This document shows positions 18,224-25,865 of a stretch of 64,000 bases of DNA, piece by piece. Every line of letters begins with the position of its first letter. Positions within the stretch are counted from its first letter, which is position 1. A program made the translations under genes and the position numbers. This stretch comes from Chitinivibrionales bacterium (GTDB taxonomy: Bacteria > Fibrobacterota > Chitinivibrionia > Chitinivibrionales > JANQEN01), in the NCBI GenBank assembly GCA_028278335.1, contig JANQEN010000230.1, positions 1 through 64,000 of the forward strand. The letters run 5' to 3'. Below the pieces are notes generated by a model. That model had not been told where the DNA came from. It saw only the letters and a program-made list of their open reading frames with translations, and did not search any database.

Positions 18224-19876
18224 TCAATTTTTGAGTAACATTACTTTACTGAATACCTTTGTATTGTATCTAATAGTAATCAGATAGGTGCCTGAAGCGA
18301 AATGAATTGGAAAAGAGAGTCTGTTTTTATATTGTTTTGTTGTGCGGTAGAGCTCTCTTCCTTTGAGATCGTGTATTGCCAACTGTAAATTAATAGGTTT
18401 CCTTTCCCTATCATTGAAGTCTACGTGCAAAAAGGGAGGTGCATGGTGCATCTGGGGACCACGGTTATATACATCTGAGAAGGGTTTATGCTCTTTAATT
18501 GAAGTGCCTTCACCAAAGGTAAACCAGTTCAAGCTGAAGAGATTACTTGATGTACCAATAAATTTCAAATAGATATCACGGATACCTGAAATATTTTTAA
18601 TGGAACACTCAACATCAGACCAACTCTCCTCTATGTTAGAATAGGGAACCGAACAGGTGCCAATAAGAGTCCCCTTTAGGGAATCAACATGAATTTCAAT
18701 TGAGCCACCTTTGGTTCCACTGGAGACTCGTGCTTTAAACTTTTTAAATTCTTTGTTAAAGTTGAAACCGGTATAACGAATCCAATCCTCATTGTCAATA
18801 CTATCCACCAAGCATCCCCCCTCTAAACAGAAGGCGGTCTCTATGCCAAATTGTTCATCCATAGCTTCTGCTTCAATACGAGCATTGGGATCTAAATGCT
18901 TTAGTTGTGGGACACTTTCCCAGGTAGGGGTGATTTGTTCTATAGTGCCATCATCATTATAACTCATCAGGTCGATGTTGACACTTCGCTCATAATGGGC
19001 GCCACTGATTTTACGATTGTGATAAGCGAAGTACCATTTGCCCTTATACTCAACCATTGAGGCATGATTATTATTGTTGAGGTTGTCAGGCGGGTTGTAA
19101 AAGATTGCACCTTTATACTGGAAATTCTTCATTGGATCATCACTGATCATATACTCAATCACATCACCGCCATTCCTTCGGGCGGAGTAGCTGTAATAAT
19201 AGGTACCCTTGTGTTTATGCATGAAGGGTGCCTCTATGTAGCCAGGAGCATGAATGATTTCAGCTTGACCGCTCACACTGATCATGTCTTCGTTGAGCTT
19301 AATAACTCGAGCATTGTATCCCTGATCTCCACCACCGAAATAGCAGTAAGCCTGTCCATCATCGTCGATAAACACTGCGGGGTCAAAGCACCACTGCACA
19401 TTTGAATTTGGTGTTGAACGGTTTATCAGTGGTTTACCAAGGGGATCTTTAAAGGGACCCAGTGGTGTGTCACCTACAACAACCCCAATTCCTTTGTCGC
19501 CGTCAGGAAAGTAGAGATAATATTTACCATTTCGCTCTATACAGGCTGGCGCATAGGCCTTGGTTGCCCAGGGAGCATGATCTTTTACTCGAAACACCTC
19601 ACCATGATCTGTCCAGTTTACTAAATCATCCGAAGAAATCACTGTGTAGTCGACCATATCATACCATGTCGAGTTGTCAAGATCATGGGAGCAGTACATA
19701 TAAATTCGTCCATCAAAGACAACCATATGTGGGTCTGCTGTATACTTGTGGGAAATAATAGGATTGCTTGCAAAGGTTAAGGATGCAAATATGAGCATTA
19801 TTCCCGTTAGAGATAAGAAACAGTCCCTGGAGATTCGGTTTCGTTTTCGATAGTTTCTTTTAGCAAGTAATGTCAT
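18224..19876 (-). CDS. GH43 glycosidase with CBM6 and CTD
   Basis: About 550 residues from the ATG at 19876; a TTG at 19939 would add 21 residues and overlap the preceding gene, and neither start has a clear ribosome binding site. A basic N-region and hydrophobic stretch (FLSLTGIMLIFASLTFA) form the signal peptide. The five-blade GH43 domain carries the three acidic residues: DPHMVVFDG near 47 (general base), CFDPAVFIDDDG near 164 and YIEAPFMHKHKG near 214 (general acid). A CBM6 follows at about 330-458 (ARIEAEAMDEQFG, DWIRYTGFNF, LNWFTFGEG), then a CTD. GH43-CBM6 proteins are mostly arabinofuranosidases or xylosidases; here the neighbours also allow an exo-enzyme on beta-1,3-linked oligosaccharides. 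Confidence 0.87.
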   Translation of the reverse strand: MTLLAKRNYRKRNRISRDCFLSLTGIMLIFASLTFASNPIISHKYTADPHMVVFDGRIYMYCSHDLDNSTWYDMVDYTVISSDDLVNWTDHGEVFRVKDHAPWATKAYAPACIERNGKYYLYFPDGDKGIGVVVGDTPLGPFKDPLGKPLINRSTPNSNVQWCFDPAVFIDDDGQAYCYFGGGDQGYNARVIKLNEDMISVSGQAEIIHAPGYIEAPFMHKHKGTYYYSYSARRNGGDVIEYMISDDPMKNFQYKGAIFYNPPDNLNNNNHASMVEYKGKWYFAYHNRKISGAHYERSVNIDLMSYNDDGTIEQITPTWESVPQLKHLDPNARIEAEAMDEQFGIETAFCLEGGCLVDSIDNEDWIRYTGFNFNKEFKKFKARVSSGTKGGSIEIHVDSLKGTLIGTCSVPYSNIEESWSDVECSIKNISGIRDIYLKFIGTSSNLFSLNWFTFGEGTSIKEHKPFSDVYNRGPQMHHAPPFLHVDFNDRERKPINLQLAIHDLKGRELYRTTKQYKNRLSFPIHFASGTYLITIRYNTKVFSKVMLLKN

Positions 19877-19925
19877 AGTAGTAATATGCTTGGTTAATTG
19901 GTTTTGTTCTTTGTGTAAAGTTTTA

Positions 19926-22640
19926 TTAATACACCACAACTCTTCTCTGAAAGCTTTTTTGAGCTCTGTTAGTGACCTTTAGCAGATACAGGCCAGAGGA
20001 GATTTTGCGATTTAAAACTGGATAAGTTCCCTTACCTTTTTTGATTGTAAAGGAGGTGATGTTCCTTCCCTTCATGTCATAAAGAGCAAGGTTACATTTT
20101 TCTGGAAAGTCAGCATGAACATAAAGAGCGCCACCATTCTGGGTAATATGAAGTGAATGGTAGAGATCACTTTTTCTTATGCTCTGCTTGATACTAATGT
20201 GGGGATTATCCTCAGCGATTAATTTACCCGGTGGGACAGTAATCACCGCACCATTGGTGTAGACAACTTCAATTTCCTTATCAGTAGGATTGTATGCTAC
20301 ATAGGTCTTTTTTTCCTTACCAAAGACGGCAAATGACGCAGTGTTTGCCCGTATTTCAGGATTATAGGGCCCCATTGCAGCAAGGTTATGCATCCAATGA
20401 TAGTAATGACTCTCAGTTTCACTTGGGGGACTTGGTTCACTTGCACCATGGGGTACAGTTTTATAGTATTCCAGGGCTTTGGCGGGATCTGCCAGTGCAA
20501 GATATTCCCAGAACAACTCATTCCATCGGTTTACTTTTCCATATTTGTTAATAAACCATCCCACAAGACTGTCCTTTACATAGGCATGGTTTCTGCCAAG
20601 GTACACCGAAGCCGCGGTCATAGGGAGAAGATTTATCCCAATGGGATACTCCTGATACCCGGTTTGTTCACTGCCAAACCAGGTGGCAAAACCAATTTTA
20701 TCACCCCAAATCCATCCAAGGCAGGGATAATGAAAAAGGGCAGGTTCCCAGATTGCATCCATTCGGTCGCCATGGTCAGGGCCATTGGGAAAACAGACAT
20801 TGTTAATGTCCCACCAGTAGTTGAGCACGCCGTCAGATTCGGTAGTATATAGATAGATTCCTAAATCACGAATCTCTTTGTTACCGGTGATCATTCCCCA
20901 TAGCGCCACAGCAGAGGCGTAGTTGAGCGCTTCCGAACTTGACTCCTGATTATTACCGTCTCTGAAATCTGCGTCTCCAGTAGCCCAGGAATGTCCCTTG
21001 TAGGGCTCCATAAAACGCAAAAAGGGAAATTCCGGATCATCTCTTTTCCAGTTACTCACGTATCTAATAAGCAGCTCAACGCGCTCACCCCAGTTCTTCA
21101 TCCACTCCTTGTCGTAGTTAGCAACAATTGCAGCAGCTTTAATCATATAGCCAAACTGAAAGTGGGCATCATTGAGGTGTAAATCAGTAAACATGCCTTG
21201 ACAGGGAGGGTTGGCAATAAGAGCTCCATAATTTTTATCATAGACAAGCCAAAGATTATCTCCACCAGAAGAATAGGAGAGCCAGTTTTCTAAGGATTCC
21301 TTAGTTGACTGAAGGAGAGCGTCTCTCTCAGCAATCTGGCCGGCTTGATCAGCGATACGAATCATCTGAGCGGTTCTACCAAGTATTACCGCTTGTGAAT
21401 AGACCTCTCGAATGCGGCTGTCTTCTGTTTTAAGACCACCCATATCTTCAGCAAGTTTACTTTTAAGCTCATCCAAAGAATAACCACTGGCTGGTGTTGC
21501 AGTAAGCGGAAAGTGGGGAAGGATACCATAGTAGGGTAATTCGGTCTCAAAGGTTCCATTGGCTGCTTCAATAACTTTCATAGGGCCCCGAGCAGAATTA
21601 TAGGTGCTATCTACTGGTGCATATTTTCCTTTGTAGCTTTGCCACTGGTGAGGATAGATTGCATACAGCAGAGCATCCTTGGCACTTTCCTCTTTTTTCT
21701 CATAGGTGGCAGTAAATGTTGTTTTTAAAAGAGCTTTCTTCTCATCATACTTCCAATCAACTTTGGTGTCGGTGATAAAATTGAAGGCATAATTCTTGAA
21801 GTACTTCAGCGTTTTTATTTTCTGTTCATCATTGGTATAATTGGGAATGGTTGCTATGGATGCATAGTTTTTACCGGCTAGATCGGAAGTGAAGGTGATG
21901 TTGCCTGTAGGTTCAACCTTTTCTTCCCAAGTAGATTCGGTGGGTCCAAAGATGAGGTAATTGTTAACACCAAAGCAGTGCCATGTCTGTGTTTTATTAT
22001 CAAAGTGATTTATCCATACTTGTACGCCAATGGCGTTCTCTTCTTTATACCAGACATGGGTAGAGTCATCGGTTTTTACGGTAATGCCACCATCATTTGA
22101 ATGAAAGTAGACAAAGGGACATCCTGTAGACATAAAAGCTTCAAGTTTACCATCATCCCAGGATAGTTTTATTCCCCAGTCAGAATAGTCATCCATCATG
22201 GCACCACCACTAAAGGTGCCACATTTTGGATACACAACAATAGCATCGGAAAGCTCATGGGCTATGCGAGCATGAGGATTTCCCTGGCCGTAGTTATACA
22301 CATATTGCAATTCCATGTTGGTAAAGTAGGGTTCATGCTTAGATTGTCTATTGACATGTACACAAAAGGGATCGGCAATAAGATTAATCATCTGAGGGTA
22401 TTCAGGGTCACACCAATTGTTGCCATTGAAGTAGAGGTTGACATACCAGGTATGGGTATTGACGGGGAGCGTGATATTTTCGGTCATCCGTTCTGGTTTG
22501 ACCGGGCTTCTGACAGTACCAAAGTCAGTTTCTGTCCAAGGAGGATCCGTGGGTTGACTAAATGAAATTGATGTCAAACAAATAACAGAAACCATAATGC
22601 TCTGGACAAGAGAATTCATCATTTTGCTTTTCCGGTTCAT
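19926..22640 (-). CDS. GH81 endo-beta-1,3-glucanase with CTD
   Basis: 904 residues. Signal peptide (LVQSIMVSVICLTSISFS) with an AAGGACC ribosome binding site. GH81 motifs: LNDAHFQFGYMIKAAA near 492 (catalytic Asp) and NNQESSSEALN near 567 (catalytic Glu), plus GHSWATGDADF and PHFPL. The CTD (LALYDMKGRNI, SSGLYLLKV) ends the protein. It is the second of three GH81 copies in the block and sits 9 nt below the DUF5107 gene. Having three collinear GH81 enzymes suggests division of labour between soluble and insoluble beta-1,3-glucan, which is inference. Confidence 0.92.
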   Translation of the reverse strand: MNRKSKMMNSLVQSIMVSVICLTSISFSQPTDPPWTETDFGTVRSPVKPERMTENITLPVNTHTWYVNLYFNGNNWCDPEYPQMINLIADPFCVHVNRQSKHEPYFTNMELQYVYNYGQGNPHARIAHELSDAIVVYPKCGTFSGGAMMDDYSDWGIKLSWDDGKLEAFMSTGCPFVYFHSNDGGITVKTDDSTHVWYKEENAIGVQVWINHFDNKTQTWHCFGVNNYLIFGPTESTWEEKVEPTGNITFTSDLAGKNYASIATIPNYTNDEQKIKTLKYFKNYAFNFITDTKVDWKYDEKKALLKTTFTATYEKKEESAKDALLYAIYPHQWQSYKGKYAPVDSTYNSARGPMKVIEAANGTFETELPYYGILPHFPLTATPASGYSLDELKSKLAEDMGGLKTEDSRIREVYSQAVILGRTAQMIRIADQAGQIAERDALLQSTKESLENWLSYSSGGDNLWLVYDKNYGALIANPPCQGMFTDLHLNDAHFQFGYMIKAAAIVANYDKEWMKNWGERVELLIRYVSNWKRDDPEFPFLRFMEPYKGHSWATGDADFRDGNNQESSSEALNYASAVALWGMITGNKEIRDLGIYLYTTESDGVLNYWWDINNVCFPNGPDHGDRMDAIWEPALFHYPCLGWIWGDKIGFATWFGSEQTGYQEYPIGINLLPMTAASVYLGRNHAYVKDSLVGWFINKYGKVNRWNELFWEYLALADPAKALEYYKTVPHGASEPSPPSETESHYYHWMHNLAAMGPYNPEIRANTASFAVFGKEKKTYVAYNPTDKEIEVVYTNGAVITVPPGKLIAEDNPHISIKQSIRKSDLYHSLHITQNGGALYVHADFPEKCNLALYDMKGRNITSFTIKKGKGTYPVLNRKISSGLYLLKVTNRAQKSFQRRVVVY

Positions 22641-22649
22641 AACAGGTCC

Positions 22650-24431
22650 TTACTGTTCTGGGGTAATAAGTGTCTGATATGTTGCGTGTATATTGTCAAC
22701 CTTCAGGATGTAACATTTCTGTGCAGGCAATCTGATTGCCGAGTTTTTTTGAATGTTACTACGGTCAATCAGTTTTTTTCCCATCAGGTCAAATATTTGA
22801 ATGCTAATTGGTTCATGAGACTTTTTTGTGACATAGAGAAATTGTCCAGCTATATTCAATCCAAGTAGGTCTTTAAATGAGTTGATATTCTTTGTATAGC
22901 TGTTTTTTATTGGATTGAGATCAAAGGTAACCGACACTGGCTTTGAATAGCGCATGACCATCTGTCCAGATTCGTTTTTTATTTCTAAAAGCAGGGTGTA
23001 TTCACCCTTTGGTACCTGCTTGTCGCGCTGATTTATCGAGAGGGTGATTGCCTCTTTGCCGGTAAACACTTTTTTACTGTTGTACAACTCATATACATGG
23101 TCATAGCTATTGGTGGCCGTAAACCGCAAGGAGAGAGCCTGGCCCGGATAGATTGATGAAACTTTAGCGGTAAAGAATGCGCTGGCTTCATCTGTAGAAC
23201 TAAAGGAGGTATAATCTACTTGTAAAGCGCAATCATTGTTTGCAGTGTCAACTCTACTAAGTCCAACCGTTGGATAATACACCTCATCCCACTGACGAAT
23301 TGCATTGGCTTTGATGTTGTCAGCAATAAAAAATTCCCGCGAATTACCGGCCCACATCTCCATATGTGCGCGTCGACAATCATTAGGATCACCTAGGTTT
23401 GCATTTACACTGTTTTTACCCCAGGTCCATATTTTTAATCCAGGAGTATGTTGCTGGTTATTTGCGATTCTGAGCATACCCTCTTTTTTATCGTGGTTGA
23501 TTGCTCCCCAGAAGTTGGCCGTAACATAGGGATACCCGTAGGCAATACCCTCATATTGCCAGTTTTCAAACTTCTTTAAATTGGTAAATGAATGGACTGA
23601 CCCACCGGACCAAGGTACATTGGGTTCTGGTTGCCGATGTTCATCAGCTTGACCCATCCAACCCCACCAATCCGATTTGTACTGGGCACGCTCTACTGGG
23701 ACTATCATTTCTGTGTTTAAAGGAGATACAGTATTGTCTGGGTTCGAGCCGGGGGTAAGGGTTACACAAGTCCAATATTCATACTGGCGATCATTAGGAT
23801 TGGTATTTTCAAGCTTTACATTGTAGGTAAAGGCAGATTGATTTTTCTTGAGGGTAATGGTGACGGTACAGCGTATAAGGGTTATGCCATGTCGCCATTT
23901 TTCGCTGACATAGTTGTATTTATCATCCAGATATGACATTGCCACCGATACTTCATCAGCAGTGTTCTTAACAACAGTGAGATCCCATTTTAGGTTCCAC
24001 GCTTTGCCATGCTCCGGTTCGGGAAAGGTTGGATAAATCCCACCGGGGACGACTAAATAGTTGTAATAAAATGTTCTACCCCCAGGTCCACAATAGGGCG
24101 TTGCTGGGTTTGCTTGATAAAGCTCCTCATGTTTTGTCAACTTGTTATAGCAGGAAATCAATCGGCCACCATAATCCGGTAAGAGAACCAAACGTAGATA
24201 TTCATTTTCAATTACTTTCACTGGATAGTTGGTAGAGACAATTTCATTGGTTGGGCCAGATACAAACCATTGACCTTCATTGGTTTCATATTTATAGCAA
24301 CGAAAGGTATAGGTTGAATCTTTAAGTTCCACTGCCAGGAGTGAAACAGTGCTTTGAAAAATGCAAACAAAAGCAAGCATGCATAGATAGTTGATCCGAG
24401 TTGTAAAGCTAGCTGATAGTGTATTACGCAT
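22650..24431 (-). CDS. Secreted DUF5107 (aldose-epimerase-like fold) protein with CTD
   Basis: 593 residues. Signal peptide at about 13-33 (YLCMLAFVCIFQSTVSLLA), AAGGAT ribosome binding site. Residues about 70-380 match the DUF5107 pattern: YLRLVLLPDYGGRLISCYNK, a GGRTFYYNYLVVPGGIYPTFPEPEHG loop and WTCVTLTPGSN; this superfamily has a galactose-mutarotase-like beta-sandwich. A second beta domain (SIYPGQALSLRFTATN, KGEYTLLLEI) and a CTD follow. Catalytic activity of the family is not established to my knowledge; in this operon it probably binds or processes oligosaccharides freed by GH81 and GH26-like enzymes. Confidence 0.75.
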   Translation of the reverse strand: MRNTLSASFTTRINYLCMLAFVCIFQSTVSLLAVELKDSTYTFRCYKYETNEGQWFVSGPTNEIVSTNYPVKVIENEYLRLVLLPDYGGRLISCYNKLTKHEELYQANPATPYCGPGGRTFYYNYLVVPGGIYPTFPEPEHGKAWNLKWDLTVVKNTADEVSVAMSYLDDKYNYVSEKWRHGITLIRCTVTITLKKNQSAFTYNVKLENTNPNDRQYEYWTCVTLTPGSNPDNTVSPLNTEMIVPVERAQYKSDWWGWMGQADEHRQPEPNVPWSGGSVHSFTNLKKFENWQYEGIAYGYPYVTANFWGAINHDKKEGMLRIANNQQHTPGLKIWTWGKNSVNANLGDPNDCRRAHMEMWAGNSREFFIADNIKANAIRQWDEVYYPTVGLSRVDTANNDCALQVDYTSFSSTDEASAFFTAKVSSIYPGQALSLRFTATNSYDHVYELYNSKKVFTGKEAITLSINQRDKQVPKGEYTLLLEIKNESGQMVMRYSKPVSVTFDLNPIKNSYTKNINSFKDLLGLNIAGQFLYVTKKSHEPISIQIFDLMGKKLIDRSNIQKNSAIRLPAQKCYILKVDNIHATYQTLITPEQ

Positions 24432-24475
24432 TGTATTATCCTTAGGGTTTATTTTCGCATTTTCCAGATTGTAAA

Positions 24476-25738
24476 TTAAGGCTGACTATATAAGAATTTT
24501 ATTCGATTCGTCACACCATTTGAACGCGTAATTGCTAAAAAGTAAAGCCCTGAAGCAATTGCGGTATTTGGTGTTAGAACATTATCGCAGAGAGTACAAT
24601 CAATCGATTTCCCCTGTAGGTTTAACAGAGTCACCTCGGTGGAAGGAGCGTTTAATCCGGAAATGGTTATGCTACCCCTTGATGAAGGAATGCACTGAAT
24701 TGTCTCTTTAAATCCTCTACCTGAATTGGGAGTGCGAATAGAGGAGGTAAAGCCCAACTGATAAAAAAGGTCATTGCTGCTATTGAGCCATATATCTTTG
24801 TTAATTTCCTGTTTCCAATTAGCTAATACAGTTTCATTTGCTTCGACACGGGTATCTCCCCATCCTTGGCCAGCCCACATTGGTTGCGAATCCCAATTGA
24901 CATTTATATAGGCGATTGCACGAATGTGCTCTTTATTATTATGTACATGGGAAAAAAAAGGTCTAAACCAATCATTCCATGCGCTGGTATTTGGATCGGA
25001 AATACGAAACCCCTTTGGAGTTACCTCGGCAATCATGATGGGTTTATTTTTTGATTTTGCCAGCGAGAGCATGGCCGCACCATTACTAAAGGAATGAAAG
25101 TGGGAGTATCCCAGCCAATCAACATAATCATCTCCAGGATACCAGTTCATAAGTGTTGCCGGATCTGAACTTTCATACCCCGATGATTGCCATACGGTGG
25201 CAAAGTTAGTCACATTCTCTCGACGCCATATATCAACAACCCGTTTAAAGGCTGCGATAAAGTCCTGTTGCGGGTTATAATTGTTCCAACCGCCATTAAA
25301 CTCATAACCTATTCTTACATAGACTGGACGTTTGGCGTCCCGGATCCAATGACCTAACTCGATGATCTTATCGTCATGATCACCATTTTTTATATTGGTG
25401 ATATGATTTTTCATGCTAAGACCAATAGCTAAGGCAGTTTTCTTATAGATGGGGCTGTCAATAATATACTGAGCACAAACGTCACCGGCTCCCCAGTTGT
25501 CAAGAGTTTTTAAACCACCGAGCTTTGGAATACCCGTATAGGTCGTGATACCACCGGCTGTGATACCAACATTTTCATGGTAGCCATCATTGTTTGGAGC
25601 ATCAAAACCACCAATGGCTCCCAGATCCTGACCGAGAATTAATAAAATCTTATTATCCCGGGGTAAAAATTTTGCAGCCCAGGAGTTGAAAGTAAAGCTA
25701 AGGACACTAATGATGATTGCAAAAATTGTTGTACGCAT
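24476..25738 (-). CDS. Compact GH26-like hydrolase with CTD
   Basis: 420 residues. Signal peptide MRTTIFAIIISVLSFTFNSWA with AAAGG upstream. Catalytic features: VYVRIGYEFNGGWNNY near 139 (acid/base Glu), NWYPGDDYVDWLGYSHFHSF, IMIAEVTPKG (nucleophile Glu), INVNWDSQPMW and GWGDTRVEAN. This is the clearest GH26-type member of the local set. It carries only a short CTD (ITISGLNAPSTEVTLLNLQG, SGLYFLAITR). It sits second in the operon, directly after the first GH81 gene, with a hairpin in the 127-nt gap between them. Confidence 0.83.
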   Translation of the reverse strand: MRTTIFAIIISVLSFTFNSWAAKFLPRDNKILLILGQDLGAIGGFDAPNNDGYHENVGITAGGITTYTGIPKLGGLKTLDNWGAGDVCAQYIIDSPIYKKTALAIGLSMKNHITNIKNGDHDDKIIELGHWIRDAKRPVYVRIGYEFNGGWNNYNPQQDFIAAFKRVVDIWRRENVTNFATVWQSSGYESSDPATLMNWYPGDDYVDWLGYSHFHSFSNGAAMLSLAKSKNKPIMIAEVTPKGFRISDPNTSAWNDWFRPFFSHVHNNKEHIRAIAYINVNWDSQPMWAGQGWGDTRVEANETVLANWKQEINKDIWLNSSNDLFYQLGFTSSIRTPNSGRGFKETIQCIPSSRGSITISGLNAPSTEVTLLNLQGKSIDCTLCDNVLTPNTAIASGLYFLAITRSNGVTNRIKFLYSQP

Positions 25739-25807
25739 AAGTTCTTTACCTTTGTCTCATTGAAGGTGTTAGTTTGGGAGTGTTTTTATGCGTTATGGGT
25801 ACAGAAT

Positions 25808-25853
25808 GGGCTTTCCAATGATTTTTACCATTGGTCAATGGTTTGAAAAGCCC
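25808..25853. terminator. Intergenic hairpin between the GH81 and GH26-like genes
   Basis: GGGCTTT (25808-25814) pairs with AAAGCCC (25847-25853), and inside it ACCATTG and CAATGGT (25827-25842) form a second perfect 7-bp stem. A T-run (CGTTTTTA) follows on the plus strand, but the genes here are read on the minus strand, where no T-run follows. It may act as a partial terminator or an RNA-stabilising element below the first GH81 gene, separating its expression from the rest of the block. Confidence 0.4.
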
Positions 25854-25865
25854 GTTTTTATATCC

